This document shows positions 1 through 9,250 of a stretch of 64,000 bases of DNA, one piece after another; position 1 is the stretch's first letter; the number at the start of each line of letters is the position of its first letter. The DNA is from Chitinophagales bacterium (GTDB lineage Bacteria; Bacteroidota; Bacteroidia; Chitinophagales; CAIODY01). The position numbers and the translations under genes are program-made. The stretch spans positions 1 to 64,000 of the forward strand of contig CANGEV010000011.1 in the NCBI GenBank assembly GCA_947452995.1. Direction: 5' to 3'. A model generated the notes under the pieces. The model did not search any database. It saw only the letters and a list, made by a program, of their open reading frames with translations, and was not told where the DNA came from.

Positions 1-1135
1 GAGAATTTACGCTTACTGTCGGTAATGGCAAAACCGTTACAATTGCTGTAGCTGTATTCAAACAGCCGCTTGAGATTGTCCCCGTGACCGTATAGGTCGT
101 AGTCGTTGTTGGATTTGCAGTAACGCTCGCGCCTGTCGTAGCGCTGAGTCCATTACTTGGCGACCAGCTATACGTGTTCGCTCCGTTAGCAGTAAGTGTT
201 GTACTTGCGCCGTTACAAATACTCGGTAAGTTAACCGTTACCGTAGGTAAAGGCAAAACTGTAACAATAGCAGTCGCTGTGTTCAAACAACCATTGGTAG
301 CTGTTCCCGTGATCGTATAAGTTGTAGTCGTTGTTGGATTTGCTGTAACGCTCGCACCTGTCGTAGCGCTGAGTCCAGTACTTGGCGACCAGGTATAGGT
401 ATTCGCTCCGTTAGCAATTAGCGTTGTACTTGCGCCGTTACATATGCTCGGAGAATTTACGGTCACTGTTGGCAAAGTTAAAACACTAACTGTTGCAGTC
501 GCCGTATTCAAACAACCATTGGCAGACGTTCCTGTGATCGTGTATGTCGTAGTCGTTGTTGGGTTCGCTGTAACGCTCGCACCTGTCGTAGCGCTGAGTC
601 CAGTACTTGGCGACCAGCTATACGTGTTCGCTCCGTTAGCAGTAAGGGTAGTGCTTAAGCCTTTACAAATACTCGGTGAGTTAACTGTTACCGTAGGTAA
701 AGGCAAAACAGTAACAACAGCAGTCGCCGTATTCAAACAGCCATTCACACCCGTTCCTGTGATCGTATAAGTCGTAGTCGTTGTTGGATTTGCTGTAACG
801 CTCGTACCTGTCGTAGTGCTTAAGCCAGTACTCGGCGACCAGGTATAGGTATTCGCTCCGTTAGCAATTAGCGTTGTACTTGCGCCGTTACAAATGCTCG
901 GTGAGTTAACCGTTACCGTAGGTAATGGCAAAACAGTCACTGTTGCAGTCGCCGTATTCAAACAACCATTGGTAGCCGTTCCCGTGATCGTATAAGTTGT
1001 AGTCGTTGTTGGATTTGCTGTAACGCTCGCACCTGTCGTAGCGCTGAGTCCAGTACTCGGCGACCAGCTATAAGTATTCGCACCACTTGCTGTTAGCGTT
1101 GCACTCGCTCCGGTACATTTGCTCGGTGAGTTAAC
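1..1135 (-). repeat. 225-bp tandem repeats encoding 75-residue Ig-like domains
   Basis: The anchor agtcgttgtt recurs at 101, 326, 551, 776 and 1001, a spacing of exactly 225 bp. Each unit reads on the minus strand as an Ig-like domain with the pattern CxGxxTTLxANGANTYxWSPSTGLS and TTTTTYTITGT, followed by GCLNTATATVTV. Five units are seen and the array continues past the left edge. The copies are very similar in nucleotides, which suggests recent expansion or homogenisation. Confidence 0.9.
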
Positions 1136-4100
1136 AGTAATTGTTGGAGGAGTTGCAACCTGTACTACTACAGTATCAAATACCGGGCAATAAGCGCCAT
1201 TCAACTTCACTATGTAGGAGGTAGTTACTGTTGGACTAACGCTAATTGTTGCCGATGTTGAATTTGTTATTGTGGAAGTTGGAATAGAGGTCCATTGATA
1301 TCCTATTGTAGCTGGTGTGCTCGTGATTGGACCTGTTACTATAGCGCTCAATGATACAGGAGTTGCACCACATTTTGATGTATCCTTGCCTGCATTTATT
1401 TTGTTAACTTGAAGTTGATTGACTATAAAGGTCTTGCTAGTCGAACATCCGTTATTCGTTGCTGTTACTGTGTAGGTCGTTGTGACACTAGGTGAAACAA
1501 TTATTGGCGAACTTGTCGATGTAAATCCTGCTGGAGTTGATGTCCATGAGTAGGTGGTAGTAGGGCTTACAACTGAACTAGAACACCCTTTGAAAGTGAT
1601 ATCTGGTCGATCGCTTGCATTTGTTACTAATGTTCCATTTGTTCCATTTCCATAGGCAGCACCGCAACCTGAATTATAAGTATCAGAATAAGCATAGGTA
1701 CAAAGTTTAGAACTAGCAGGTATTCCTGTTGCTGTAGCAATAGAAGCAATAGTAGATTTTGCTACTCGATCAGAGCTTGTATAACAACTTGTACCAGCAT
1801 CATAACATGTTTGTACTAGCAAATTTGAAACGCCATCCCAATTATAGGGTGTTTGAAAATTAAAGGTATTGATACCTGCTACGGTATTATAGGAAGTGGT
1901 TGTATAAACTTGCGTTAATGGAGTTGTAAGATCTAGACTCGTTGTAGATCCGTTATTTATTGAATTATAACTAACACAAGCCATTTTTATAGTGAAGCCT
2001 GCGTATTGTCCGTTTGCATTACAGGAAGGGCCGCTACTGTTTTTCGCGAGTACATTAAAGGATAATCCACTCAAAGTTCCAGCAGTGAAACCTTTTGCTA
2101 TTAATTCACTCGCAAGAATTAGCATCTGACATTTGCTTTCTGTCCATACGCCATAAAATGGAGTAGGCGTGTTTGATCCGGTACTTCCGTTATTCGTTCC
2201 AATGGCATAATTTGAAGGACTGGCGCAATTGGTTGTTGTTGCACCGCAAGATGGAGGTGCTAATCCTTTAACAGTTAAGGTGTCTTTTATCAACTGACCA
2301 AGTGCGTTATAGCGGCATATAGAATCTTTTCCACTAATCGTAATGATGGGTTTTGGACCTCCTACTAAAATAGTAGTATCTAGAAATCCAATGCAATTTG
2401 TATCTCCAGCTGGAGGTATTATGGTAAATTGTATATGTTTGGTCCCCTTGCAATTATATTTAACTTTTAATGGAGGACATGTACTTACATTGTTTAATGC
2501 ACCGCTAATTATGGAGTAACACGTGTCTAATTTTAAATTGTACGTATAACCGTTTTTGACAGTGCCTGGATAGCTAATCGTGAGCGTATCATTATAGGAG
2601 CAAAGTGTGGAATTGCTTAGGGTTAAAGGCGGCTTGGTAGGAAGTTTATTTATAATAATTGTTTTACAGAAGGTATCTGAACTGCAACCAATATTACTCT
2701 TTACGATTAGGCAAGCGGTATATGTCCCAAGCTGCGTATAAATATGCGTTGGATTTTGGATGTTGAGTGCGTTATTTGGATTTGTACTAGTTGAATATGG
2801 ATCGCCAAAATTCCATGACCAATAATTTAAGTATGATCCAGGAGTACTCGTAAAGGAAGAATCATAAAACTGAAGCACCGAACCTTTACAATATTTTTGA
2901 GGTGCAAAGAAATTTGCATTCGGTTTTGGTGGAATCGTAATTAAGGTATAAAGTGTATCAGGACATCCATAACCAGCATAAGGAAATACAGCCAACGCTA
3001 AGGTAACCGGACTCGTTGGTGCTGGCGTCATTGTATAGGATTGTCCACTGCCTAATAATGTATTTACCGTTGAATTATACCAATAGTAGTATTGAAATCC
3101 TGGAGGCCCAGTTAATGTAGCAGAAGTAGCTCCAGGACAAAATCCTTGTACAATGGCACTAATTCCGCAGCCAAGATTAATGTCGACATAGGCATAACCA
3201 AAATGTGCTCCGTAACCACAGTCGTGTGTACTAAATTCTAAAGCAATTGTTTTACCTCCCAAATTGTTTAATGCTAAAGATGCTTGGCTCCAAGGTTTAT
3301 AAAAAACGCCAGCTGTGCTTGAAGCAGAAAAACCAGGTAAACTCGAACTCGCAATAAAGGTGAACGATGCACATGGTACTGTGACACTTGGTCCTGCAAT
3401 TGAATCAAAAACGCGAACCATAAAGCCAGGCTGCTCGGAAGCAGGATGTCCCGGATCTTCAAAGACAACCGCATAATTATAAATTAAGTTATATGTATTC
3501 GCTCCAGGAGGTATTCTGATATAATAAATCATTCTTTCCGCACCATAATTCGTAAGGTCGTTTCCTAATCTAGCCGAGAATCCACCACCTCCTAATGCCG
3601 CCGGACATTTCACAGGGAAATTACCATAGGGGTCGTTTCCTGCAACAGGTGTTGGATTCGTAATACTTGCTCCAGGAAATCCCGTAGGAACGATTGTATG
3701 TTGTGTTAAGGTTGGTGCTGATGCGGTGAGTGTATAAACATTCGTCGCATAAGTACCTACAAAGCATTTCCATTTGGTGAAATTTCCATATTCGAAATCA
3801 ATATTCGGCGGACAACAACTAACAGGGTTTATATTTATCATTGTTTGCGCACTATTACATCCCGAAGCATTCGTTTGATAGATATAATAATTGCCACTCT
3901 GCGCCGGACCAATCGCTGTTATAGTATCCTTGTTCTGATTGGAATAAAAACCATTCGGTCCACCCCAATGAATACTGCAGCCAGCCGAAGAAACCGCATT
4001 TACAATAACATCCGAAGACTTGCAAGGGGTGAATATGCTGCCTGTGAGTCCATTTACTGTTATTCCTGTTGGTGATGGAGGAATAATGCCCGTCATCGTT

Positions 4101-4459
4101 ATAATAACCATCGCAGTATCACACAATGATGGCGTTCCATTATCACAAATTCGGTAGACGAAGGTGTCTTTACCACAATAACCACTAAATGGTGTATAGC
4201 TGATAAAGCCTGTTGGTGAATTGATCAATCCAATACTTCCATGTTTTGGATAAGTTTGTAATGATCCTTGGATGGTAATTGTTTGGAGCGCATCCGGATC
4301 ATAGTCGTTTGAAATTACTTGACAACTAATGGCAACACCATTCGTGGTACTATAAAAGTCGTGAATAGCTATCGGAGCCGTATTTTGTGCCATGCTTCGA
4401 CCAACAATGCTAAGCATTGAAAGTAGAACGAGGCAAAGTATGTATATCTTATTTTTCAT
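1..4459 (-). CDS. Giant secreted multidomain adhesin-like protein, C-terminus beyond window
   Basis: The frame is open from an ATG at 4459 to the window edge, giving at least 1486 residues with no stop. It starts with a signal peptide (MKNKIYILCLVLLSMLSIVG...MAQ). Reading onward I see a cadherin/tandem-type beta domain (about residues 26-123, with DPDALQTITI and GKDTFVYRICD), an Ig-like domain (about 125-215), a lectin-like module rich in Gly and Asn (about 217-435), a PKD domain (about 513-600, WSWNFGDP and THIYTQLGTYTACL), a second lectin-like module (about 745-965), two more Ig-like domains, and then Ig-like repeats of exactly 75 residues. This layout is typical of T9SS-exported surface or gliding adhesins that end in a CHU_C-type domain; that end is not visible. 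The PorP/SprF-like gene lies 9 bp upstream, so the two are probably one operon. Function as an adhesin is inferred from domain type. Confidence 0.85.
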   Translation of the reverse strand, partial: MKNKIYILCLVLLSMLSIVGRSMAQNTAPIAIHDFYSTTNGVAISCQVISNDYDPDALQTITIQGSLQTYPKHGSIGLINSPTGFISYTPFSGYCGKDTFVYRICDNGTPSLCDTAMVIITMTGIIPPSPTGITVNGLTGSIFTPCKSSDVIVNAVSSAGCSIHWGGPNGFYSNQNKDTITAIGPAQSGNYYIYQTNASGCNSAQTMININPVSCCPPNIDFEYGNFTKWKCFVGTYATNVYTLTASAPTLTQHTIVPTGFPGASITNPTPVAGNDPYGNFPVKCPAALGGGGFSARLGNDLTNYGAERMIYYIRIPPGANTYNLIYNYAVVFEDPGHPASEQPGFMVRVFDSIAGPSVTVPCASFTFIASSSLPGFSASSTAGVFYKPWSQASLALNNLGGKTIALEFSTHDCGYGAHFGYAYVDINLGCGISAIVQGFCPGATSATLTGPPGFQYYYWYNSTVNTLLGSGQSYTMTPAPTSPVTLALAVFPYAGYGCPDTLYTLITIPPKPNANFFAPQKYCKGSVLQFYDSSFTSTPGSYLNYWSWNFGDPYSTSTNPNNALNIQNPTHIYTQLGTYTACLIVKSNIGCSSDTFCKTIIINKLPTKPPLTLSNSTLCSYNDTLTISYPGTVKNGYTYNLKLDTCYSIISGALNNVSTCPPLKVKYNCKGTKHIQFTIIPPAGDTNCIGFLDTTILVGGPKPIITISGKDSICRYNALGQLIKDTLTVKGLAPPSCGATTTNCASPSNYAIGTNNGSTGSNTPTPFYGVWTESKCQMLILASELIAKGFTAGTLSGLSFNVLAKNSSGPSCNANGQYAGFTIKMACVSYNSINNGSTTSLDLTTPLTQVYTTTSYNTVAGINTFNFQTPYNWDGVSNLLVQTCYDAGTSCYTSSDRVAKSTIASIATATGIPASSKLCTYAYSDTYNSGCGAAYGNGTNGTLVTNASDRPDITFKGCSSSVVSPTTTYSWTSTPAGFTSTSSPIIVSPSVTTTYTVTATNNGCSTSKTFIVNQLQVNKINAGKDTSKCGATPVSLSAIVTGPITSTPATIGYQWTSIPTSTITNSTSATISVSPTVTTSYIVKLNGAYCPVFDTVVVQVATPPTITVNSPSKCTGASATLTASGANTYSWSPSTGLSATTGASVTANPTTTTTYTITGTATNGCLNTATATVTVLPLPTVTVNSPSICNGASTTLIANGANTYTWSPSTGLSTTTGTSVTANPTTTTTYTITGTGVNGCLNTATAVVTVLPLPTVTVNSPSICKGLSTTLTANGANTYSWSPSTGLSATTGASVTANPTTTTTYTITGTSANGCLNTATATVSVLTLPTVTVNSPSICNGASTTLIANGANTYTWSPSTGLSATTGASVTANPTTTTTYTITGTATNGCLNTATAIVTVLPLPTVTVNLPSICNGASTTLTANGANTYSWSPSNGLSATTGASVTANPTTTTTYTVTGTISSGCLNTATAIVTVLPLPTVSVNS

Positions 4460-4468
4460 CTAAATAAA

Positions 4469-5527
4469 TTAGAAATAATAACAATCTATTTTACGAGGTT
4501 GGTAACGCTGCGCCTTGTTTTTCCAATGATTAGAAATCATTGAAACGGATAATTCATGAGAACCAGGAGCTGAGTTTCCTAACTTGTTCATCACTACATC
4601 ATAGGAGTAACCTATTTTATAGATGAATTCGCCTTCTGTAATTTCTGTTCCCATTGTCATCACTAATGCATGAATGTTTTTATTGAACAAAATGCTGCTT
4701 CGCTCCCTGAACCATACGCCGCCATATACAGCTTGTCTTTGTAAGTTCCCTCCAAACATCAATTCTTGGAAATAATCTTGCTTTTGAATAATAAACCCAA
4801 ATGCCATCAAGTCTCTTGCTTTGTGAATATTACCTGGATAAAATGGCTTCGTGCAAGTATATTGCAATGAGAATTTAGCGGGCAACTGACCATCTTGTTT
4901 TAATAAACTCTGCTGCGGTTGCGTAATATGTGAAACAGCGAAAGCAAACAAATGCGTAGCGATTATTTTAGAACTGTGCTTACGTAACTGATTATAACGT
5001 CCCAAAATACCAACTGAAAAATCTGCAAAATAGTGCTGATTCGATAAGTTACTCAAATTTGCATTGCTAATAGCACTCGGAACAACTAGTCCCGCTATCG
5101 GATCTAATTGATCCTTAAAAACGAGCTTGGAATAATCTAATGACTGACTGTAAAGACCAGCTTTAAATCCTACTTGAATGATATTACTTTTATGACGAGG
5201 ATCGGGGTGAATCGCATAACTGTAAATTGCTTCTGCAGCATTCGTTCTTAAATAACCGCTTCCTTCGATATCAGATATTATATTTAATCCAATTCCGCCA
5301 ACTTTTGGAACTTGCATATCGAAACTTGCAGTGTATGTAGCATAACCTGTCGGAATTTTGAAGTATAATTTTTGATAAATCAAGCCTGCTCTAAAATGGC
5401 CACTCATTCCTGCAAAGGCAGGATTCACAAACACCGGCTGATTATAGTATTGTGAAAAATGAGGATCTTGCGCCTTAGCACAAAAGCTTAGTACCAACAA
5501 AATAAAGAGTAGTAGTTGTTTTTTCAT
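4469..5527 (-). CDS. PorP/SprF family type IX secretion-associated outer-membrane protein
   Basis: This 352-residue protein has a signal peptide (MKKQLLLFILLVLSFCAKAQ) followed at once by the family hallmark DPHFSQYYNQPVFVNPAFAGMSGHFR. PorP/SprF proteins are outer-membrane beta-barrels. Some are core T9SS parts, and others serve one type B cargo protein encoded beside them. The stop is 9 bp before the start of the giant repeat protein, so this copy is most likely the dedicated partner of that cargo. In Flavobacterium johnsoniae sprF lies downstream of sprB; here the helper gene comes first. The second family member in the window (37038-38069) sits in the T9SS locus instead. The family call is firm and the pairing is inferred from position. 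Confidence 0.9.
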   Translation of the reverse strand: MKKQLLLFILLVLSFCAKAQDPHFSQYYNQPVFVNPAFAGMSGHFRAGLIYQKLYFKIPTGYATYTASFDMQVPKVGGIGLNIISDIEGSGYLRTNAAEAIYSYAIHPDPRHKSNIIQVGFKAGLYSQSLDYSKLVFKDQLDPIAGLVVPSAISNANLSNLSNQHYFADFSVGILGRYNQLRKHSSKIIATHLFAFAVSHITQPQQSLLKQDGQLPAKFSLQYTCTKPFYPGNIHKARDLMAFGFIIQKQDYFQELMFGGNLQRQAVYGGVWFRERSSILFNKNIHALVMTMGTEITEGEFIYKIGYSYDVVMNKLGNSAPGSHELSVSMISNHWKNKAQRYQPRKIDCYYF

Positions 5528-5743
5528 ACTCTATTCATTTTGGTAACCTAAAGCGATTTCTCAAGGTGAGAAAAGAAATGCCCTGTGTTTGCCGTTATAA
5601 TTTACCCGCATTCGAGTTATCCCTTCTAAAATACAAATTTTTATTGGTCTTAAGAATAAGTTGACTTACTTATTTTTGTAGGGCTTTTACTGTTGCTAAT
5701 TGTCAAATTTATGTTATTCTATTTCGAGAAAGATTTGAATTTG

Positions 5744-5751
5744 TAAATTTG
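5744..5751 (+). promoter_or_regulatory. Bacteroidota -7 box (TAAATTTG)
   Basis: TAAATTTG matches TAnnTTTG and ends 30 nt before the ATG at 5782. It lies in the 254-bp divergent region between the PorP/SprF-like gene and the DoxX-thioredoxin gene. A second match, TATTTTTG, lies at 5671-5678. No clear -33 TTG is seen for the nearer box. Confidence 0.5.
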
Positions 5752-5781
5752 AGTATTACAAGCTCATAATTATCCTTTTAT

Positions 5782-6861
5782 ATGACATTATCTTCTGCCA
5801 ATTATCGTAAAATAGGTCTAGCATTGCGCTGGATCGTAATTTTCATGTTCTTGCTTTCTGCGTTTTCTAAGCTATATCCTAATACCGTTGATTTTACAAA
5901 GCAGTTGGTGGATTTAGGGATAGTTAATTGGTGTAAAGCCCCATTGCTAGCTCGTTTGGCTATCAGCTTGGAGTTTTTCTTAGCTTTTGCCTTGATGCAA
6001 CGCAATTATTTACGTCGGGTTGTCATTCCAGCAACAATTGCCCTACTGGTATTTTTTTGCATTCATTTGCTAATTCAAATGTCCATTCATGGCGCCTTTG
6101 CGGGTAATTGTGGCTGCTTTGGAAATCTTTTGCCGATGTCTCCTTTCGCAGCCTTTGTGAAGAATCTTGTAGCAATAGGTTTGCTTGCATTGCTTTGGAA
6201 AAAAAGGGAATTAATAGGAGAGGAGAAAAATAATTATCATGTTCTTCTTTGGTTATTGTCAGGGACTACCGCTATTGTTTTTATGGCCTCACCGTATGCG
6301 CCATGTAAAACAAACCCTGCTCCGGTAGTAATGGAGAACCAAGTTGAAATTATCCCTACCTCAAATAAAATTGTCGAACCTGTAGCAACTAATACAAAAT
6401 CCTCAGTTAAAGCTGATTCCGCTACCCTTAAAAACAGGATTGTTGAAAAAGCTCCTTTACCTAAATCTTCTCGTTTTGCACCGTATAATAACTTCGGAGG
6501 GAAAGTCGTTACAGTCGATAATGGTAAGAAAATTATCTGTCAGTTTGTACCTGGTTGCGACCATTGTCAGCATGTTGGAAAACTGTTAGTGACACTTGCT
6601 AAAAAGGAAAAACTACCGCCTATGTATATCATCTTCATGGATGAAGAAGCGGAAAAAATTCCTACTTTCTTTAAAATAATTGGCGCCTCCTTCCCGTATC
6701 AGTTAATGGATCCCGCTACTTTTTTTGGGACCTTGAAAGTGCCTAATACACCTGGCGTAACCTACCTCTGGAATGGCAACGAACGTTATAATAGTGCCGG
6801 CGCTGAAAAAGACAGCTTTCAAACACAGGCCTTCCTCAAAGCTGTCAAGACTGTTCAGTAA
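5782..6861 (+). CDS. DoxX/MauE-like membrane protein fused to a thioredoxin-like domain
   Basis: The N-terminal half (about residues 1-175) has five hydrophobic segments and resembles the MauE/DoxX family. It includes a Cys pair in NCGCFGN of the kind linked to vitamin-K-epoxide-like or thiol-redox membrane proteins. A linker rich in Lys, Ser and Pro (about 180-235) follows. The C-terminal domain is thioredoxin-like with the motif CDHC at 259-262 and a cis-Pro region (NTPGVTYLW). The likely job is thiol-disulfide exchange at the inner membrane, with the thioredoxin domain in the periplasm; the substrate is unknown. The gene stands alone between a divergent neighbour and the VWA gene 86 bp downstream. 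Domain assignment is by motif; the redox role is inferred. Confidence 0.75.
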   Translation: MTLSSANYRKIGLALRWIVIFMFLLSAFSKLYPNTVDFTKQLVDLGIVNWCKAPLLARLAISLEFFLAFALMQRNYLRRVVIPATIALLVFFCIHLLIQMSIHGAFAGNCGCFGNLLPMSPFAAFVKNLVAIGLLALLWKKRELIGEEKNNYHVLLWLLSGTTAIVFMASPYAPCKTNPAPVVMENQVEIIPTSNKIVEPVATNTKSSVKADSATLKNRIVEKAPLPKSSRFAPYNNFGGKVVTVDNGKKIICQFVPGCDHCQHVGKLLVTLAKKEKLPPMYIIFMDEEAEKIPTFFKIIGASFPYQLMDPATFFGTLKVPNTPGVTYLWNGNERYNSAGAEKDSFQTQAFLKAVKTVQ

Positions 6862-6901
6862 AACGAGATTTTTTTTGATTTTAGGATAAAAGGAATGGAA
6901 G

Positions 6902-6922
6902 TATTGAACGTATCATTCAATA
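6902..6922. promoter_or_regulatory. Inverted repeat upstream of the VWA gene
   Basis: TATTGAA (6902-6908) and TTCAATA (6916-6922) form a perfect 7-bp inverted repeat with a 7-nt centre, 25 bp before the ATG at 6948. Its size and place fit an operator, but no regulator is identified. Confidence 0.3.
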
Positions 6923-6947
6923 TTAATCATTCTAAATTCTAAGTATC

Positions 6948-7682
6948 ATGGAAAACAAGAAATCAAAAATCTTTAATCTGCTCTTGCTTGATGAAAGTGG
7001 CTCAATGTCAAGTATTCACGACCAGACCATTTCCGCATTCAATGAAATTATTCAAACAATGCAAAACCTTGAAAAGGATTTGCAAGGGCAAGCACAATTC
7101 GTAAGTCTGCATACATTTAACAATCAAGCGGTAAAAAAGATTCTTGATCTAGAAAGCGTTGGCTCCGCCCAATTACTCGACAATAAAACGTATGCTCCGA
7201 ATGGTAGCACACCTTTATTAGATGCACTCGGGACAGGTATTAGCCTGCTTGAAAAACAAATTAATGCAGTGGCTCAAGTCGAAGGTCCTGCTTTCAATTA
7301 TCAAGTATTAGTAACCGTTCTTACTGATGGTTATGAAAATTCATCAAGTCATTATACCAAGCAAGCTATAAGAAGCATGATAGATCGTTTGCAAGAAGGT
7401 AATTGGACCTTCACGTATATCGGAGCCGATCATGATGTCTTGAGTCAATCTTCCGATATGGGTATTAAACATTCCTATGCATTTAGCAAAGATGGAAAAG
7501 GGATGGAAGCTTTACTGAAAATGGAGAAAGAATCACGTGTGAATTTTAATCGTTCCATCTTTAATACTTCTTCAAAACCAACAGCGGATTTCTTCGATGA
7601 AAAAGGAAAAACGAATGACGAATCTAGCAATAGCACTAAGGATGCCGATAAGTCATTCATCAAACGAATTTTAGGACGATAA
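6948..7682 (+). CDS. von Willebrand factor type A domain protein
   Basis: This 244-residue protein is mostly one VWA domain. The metal-ion-dependent adhesion site is intact: DESGS at residues 15-19, a Thr in NGSTPLLDAL, and an Asp in VTVLTDGYEN. There is no signal peptide or membrane segment, so it is probably cytosolic. The last 40 residues are polar, ending with a basic tail (KRILGR). Such small stand-alone VWA proteins occur in phage, tellurite-resistance-like and chaperone contexts, but none of those partner genes is here. A strong terminator follows at 7712-7743. The domain call is secure and the role is unknown. Confidence 0.8.
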   Translation: MENKKSKIFNLLLLDESGSMSSIHDQTISAFNEIIQTMQNLEKDLQGQAQFVSLHTFNNQAVKKILDLESVGSAQLLDNKTYAPNGSTPLLDALGTGISLLEKQINAVAQVEGPAFNYQVLVTVLTDGYENSSSHYTKQAIRSMIDRLQEGNWTFTYIGADHDVLSQSSDMGIKHSYAFSKDGKGMEALLKMEKESRVNFNRSIFNTSSKPTADFFDEKGKTNDESSNSTKDADKSFIKRILGR

Positions 7683-7711
7683 TTGGTTTTGTTTTGTGAT
7701 AAGAAAAAATG

Positions 7712-7743
7712 CCCCTTTTTGTACCAACAAGAAGGGGTTTTTT
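7712..7743 (+). terminator. Rho-independent terminator after the VWA gene
   Basis: CCCCTT (7712-7717) pairs with AAGGGG (7732-7737). An inner TTGT/ACAA stem (7719-7722 with 7727-7730) closes a 4-nt loop, and a T-run follows to 7742. Confidence 0.8.
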
Positions 7744-7788
7744 GTAGAAATTTTCGATTCATTTTTATCGATTTTATTCAACAATGCT

Positions 7789-7796
7789 TATTTTTG
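7789..7796 (+). promoter_or_regulatory. -7 box (TATTTTTG) immediately before the START-domain gene
   Basis: TATTTTTG ends 4 nt before a GTG at 7801. With the usual Bacteroidota spacing the transcript would begin at or next to that GTG, so this box both explains expression and supports the GTG start. Confidence 0.6.
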
Positions 7797-7800
7797 CCGC

Positions 7801-8466
7801 GTGAGTAAAATCTTTCAATTTACACTATTGCTGCTATTTGCCGGTTTGTCATTTCAAGCATCCTGTGCTGCTGCCGACAAAATGGGTGCTTGGCATTTGG
7901 AAAAAGACAAGGATCAAATACAGATTTATACGCGTGAAGTTGCAGGTAAGCAGTTGAAAGAACTTAAAGTAGTAACGCATTTTAATGTTAATGCGCACAC
8001 CTTTATTGCCTTTATCAGCGATATTTCTGCCCAACCGAAGTACTTATATAATTGCCTTGCCTCTAAATTGTTGAAGTCGAATAGTGAGAAGGAGCATGTC
8101 TATTATCAACAAACAGGATTGCCTTGGCCTTGTACCAATCGGGATGGTGTTTATAAGCAACTGGTACAACCGGATTTAAAAAATAATGTGGTCTATATTC
8201 GTATCGAATCTTTATGTAAATATTTGCCGGAAAAAGATGGTTTTGTACGAGTTCCTTCACTGACTGCATTTTGGAAGTTGAATATACTTCCAGACAATAC
8301 CATTCTTGCTGAATATCAATTAAGTTTGGATCCAGGAGGCTTGGTACCTTCTTGGCTAGTGAATATGTTTATTGATAAAGCTCCGTATGAGAGTTTTGTC
8401 AAAATGAAAAAAATGGTGCATGAGAAGAAATATCAGAATGTCCTGTTTCCTTTCTTAACGAAATAA
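7801..8466 (+). CDS. START-domain (lipid-binding fold) exported protein
   Basis: I choose the GTG at 7801 because it begins a signal peptide (VSKIFQFTLLLLFAGLSFQASC), follows a -7 box by 4 nt, and avoids reading through the upstream terminator as the longer frame from 7696 would. The mature part, of a 221-residue product, matches the START/polyketide-cyclase-like fold: WHLEKDKDQIQIYTREVAG near the front, then VVTHFN, TGLPWPCTNRDGVY and a final amphipathic helix. Bacteroidota START proteins of this type are exported and of unknown ligand. The stop is 1 bp before tcdA, so the two are co-transcribed. The Cys in QASC could be a lipobox, but the consensus is weak. Confidence 0.75.
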   Translation: MSKIFQFTLLLLFAGLSFQASCAAADKMGAWHLEKDKDQIQIYTREVAGKQLKELKVVTHFNVNAHTFIAFISDISAQPKYLYNCLASKLLKSNSEKEHVYYQQTGLPWPCTNRDGVYKQLVQPDLKNNVVYIRIESLCKYLPEKDGFVRVPSLTAFWKLNILPDNTILAEYQLSLDPGGLVPSWLVNMFIDKAPYESFVKMKKMVHEKKYQNVLFPFLTK

Positions 8467-8467
8467 C

Positions 8468-9214
8468 ATGTCTGAAGAATTAAATACTAATGTTCCGTTT
8501 TGGATGAGTCGAACTGAGTTGCTCGTCGGTGAAGAAGGTATTCAACGTTTGCAAAATGCGCATGTCTTAGTGGCTGGCTTAGGTGGAGTAGGAGGGATTT
8601 GTGCCGAAGCAATTGTACGTGCAGGCGTTGGAGAAATCACTATTATTGATGCGGACGTAGTGGAGGCTTCCAATTGTAATCGTCAGATCATTGCACTTCA
8701 AACAAACGTAGGCGAATCTAAAGTGGCTATCATGGAACGTCGACTAAAAGACATCAATCCCTTGGTGAAGGTCAATGTTTTTAATGTCTACATCAAAGAT
8801 GATTTGGCAGATTCAATTTTAGATGCAGCTAAGTACGACTATGCTTGCGATTGTATCGATACCTTAAGCAGCAAGGTCTTCTTCATTAAAAAAGTATTGG
8901 ATCGTAGAATCCCTTTAGTAAGCTCCATGGGTGCAGGTCGAAAACTCGATCCTACTTGCGTGAAGATAGTGCCAATCGAACAAACTAAAATTTGTCCCCT
9001 TGCGCGTGACGTTCGTAAAATGCTCCATAAAATCGGCATTCGTAAAGGTTTTGACGCGGTTTATTCAACAGAGTTGATTCAGGATGATAAAATGACCATC
9101 AATCCTAAAGGAAGTAAAAAGCGCTCTTTCATCGGCACCATCTCTTATATTCCAAATGTATTTGGCTTGATGTGTGCGAGCGTGGTGATTAGAAACATTC
9201 TAAAAAAAGCTTAG
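8468..9214 (+). CDS. tcdA: tRNA threonylcarbamoyladenosine dehydratase (TcdA)
   Basis: This 248-residue E1-like protein has the adenylate-binding glycine loop VLVAGLGGVGGICAEA (about residues 33-48) and the acidic end of the next strand (IIDADVVEASNCNRQ). It also has the family segments LVSSMGAGRKLDP and KICPLARDVRK. TcdA (YgdL/CsdL) uses ATP to cyclise t6A37 of tRNA to ct6A. tsaE, which belongs to the pathway that makes t6A, is also in the window (56117). The gene begins 1 bp after the START-domain gene. Length is normal for the family. The alternative, a MoeB/ThiF paralogue, is less likely because no thiamine or molybdopterin genes adjoin it. Confidence 0.9.
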   Translation: MSEELNTNVPFWMSRTELLVGEEGIQRLQNAHVLVAGLGGVGGICAEAIVRAGVGEITIIDADVVEASNCNRQIIALQTNVGESKVAIMERRLKDINPLVKVNVFNVYIKDDLADSILDAAKYDYACDCIDTLSSKVFFIKKVLDRRIPLVSSMGAGRKLDPTCVKIVPIEQTKICPLARDVRKMLHKIGIRKGFDAVYSTELIQDDKMTINPKGSKKRSFIGTISYIPNVFGLMCASVVIRNILKKA

Positions 9215-9250
9215 TTTTTAGTAATTTCACTACTCTAAAATATCTTGATT

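Noticed and set aside
444-770. Plus-strand open frame inside the 225-bp repeats
   Set aside because: It is a mirror of the repeat-coding minus strand: Val-rich, no start context, and the same shadow recurs in each repeat.
1-1135. Possible CRISPR-type array
   Set aside because: The repeat is 225 bp, contiguous, without spacers, and maintains the reading frame of the giant protein.
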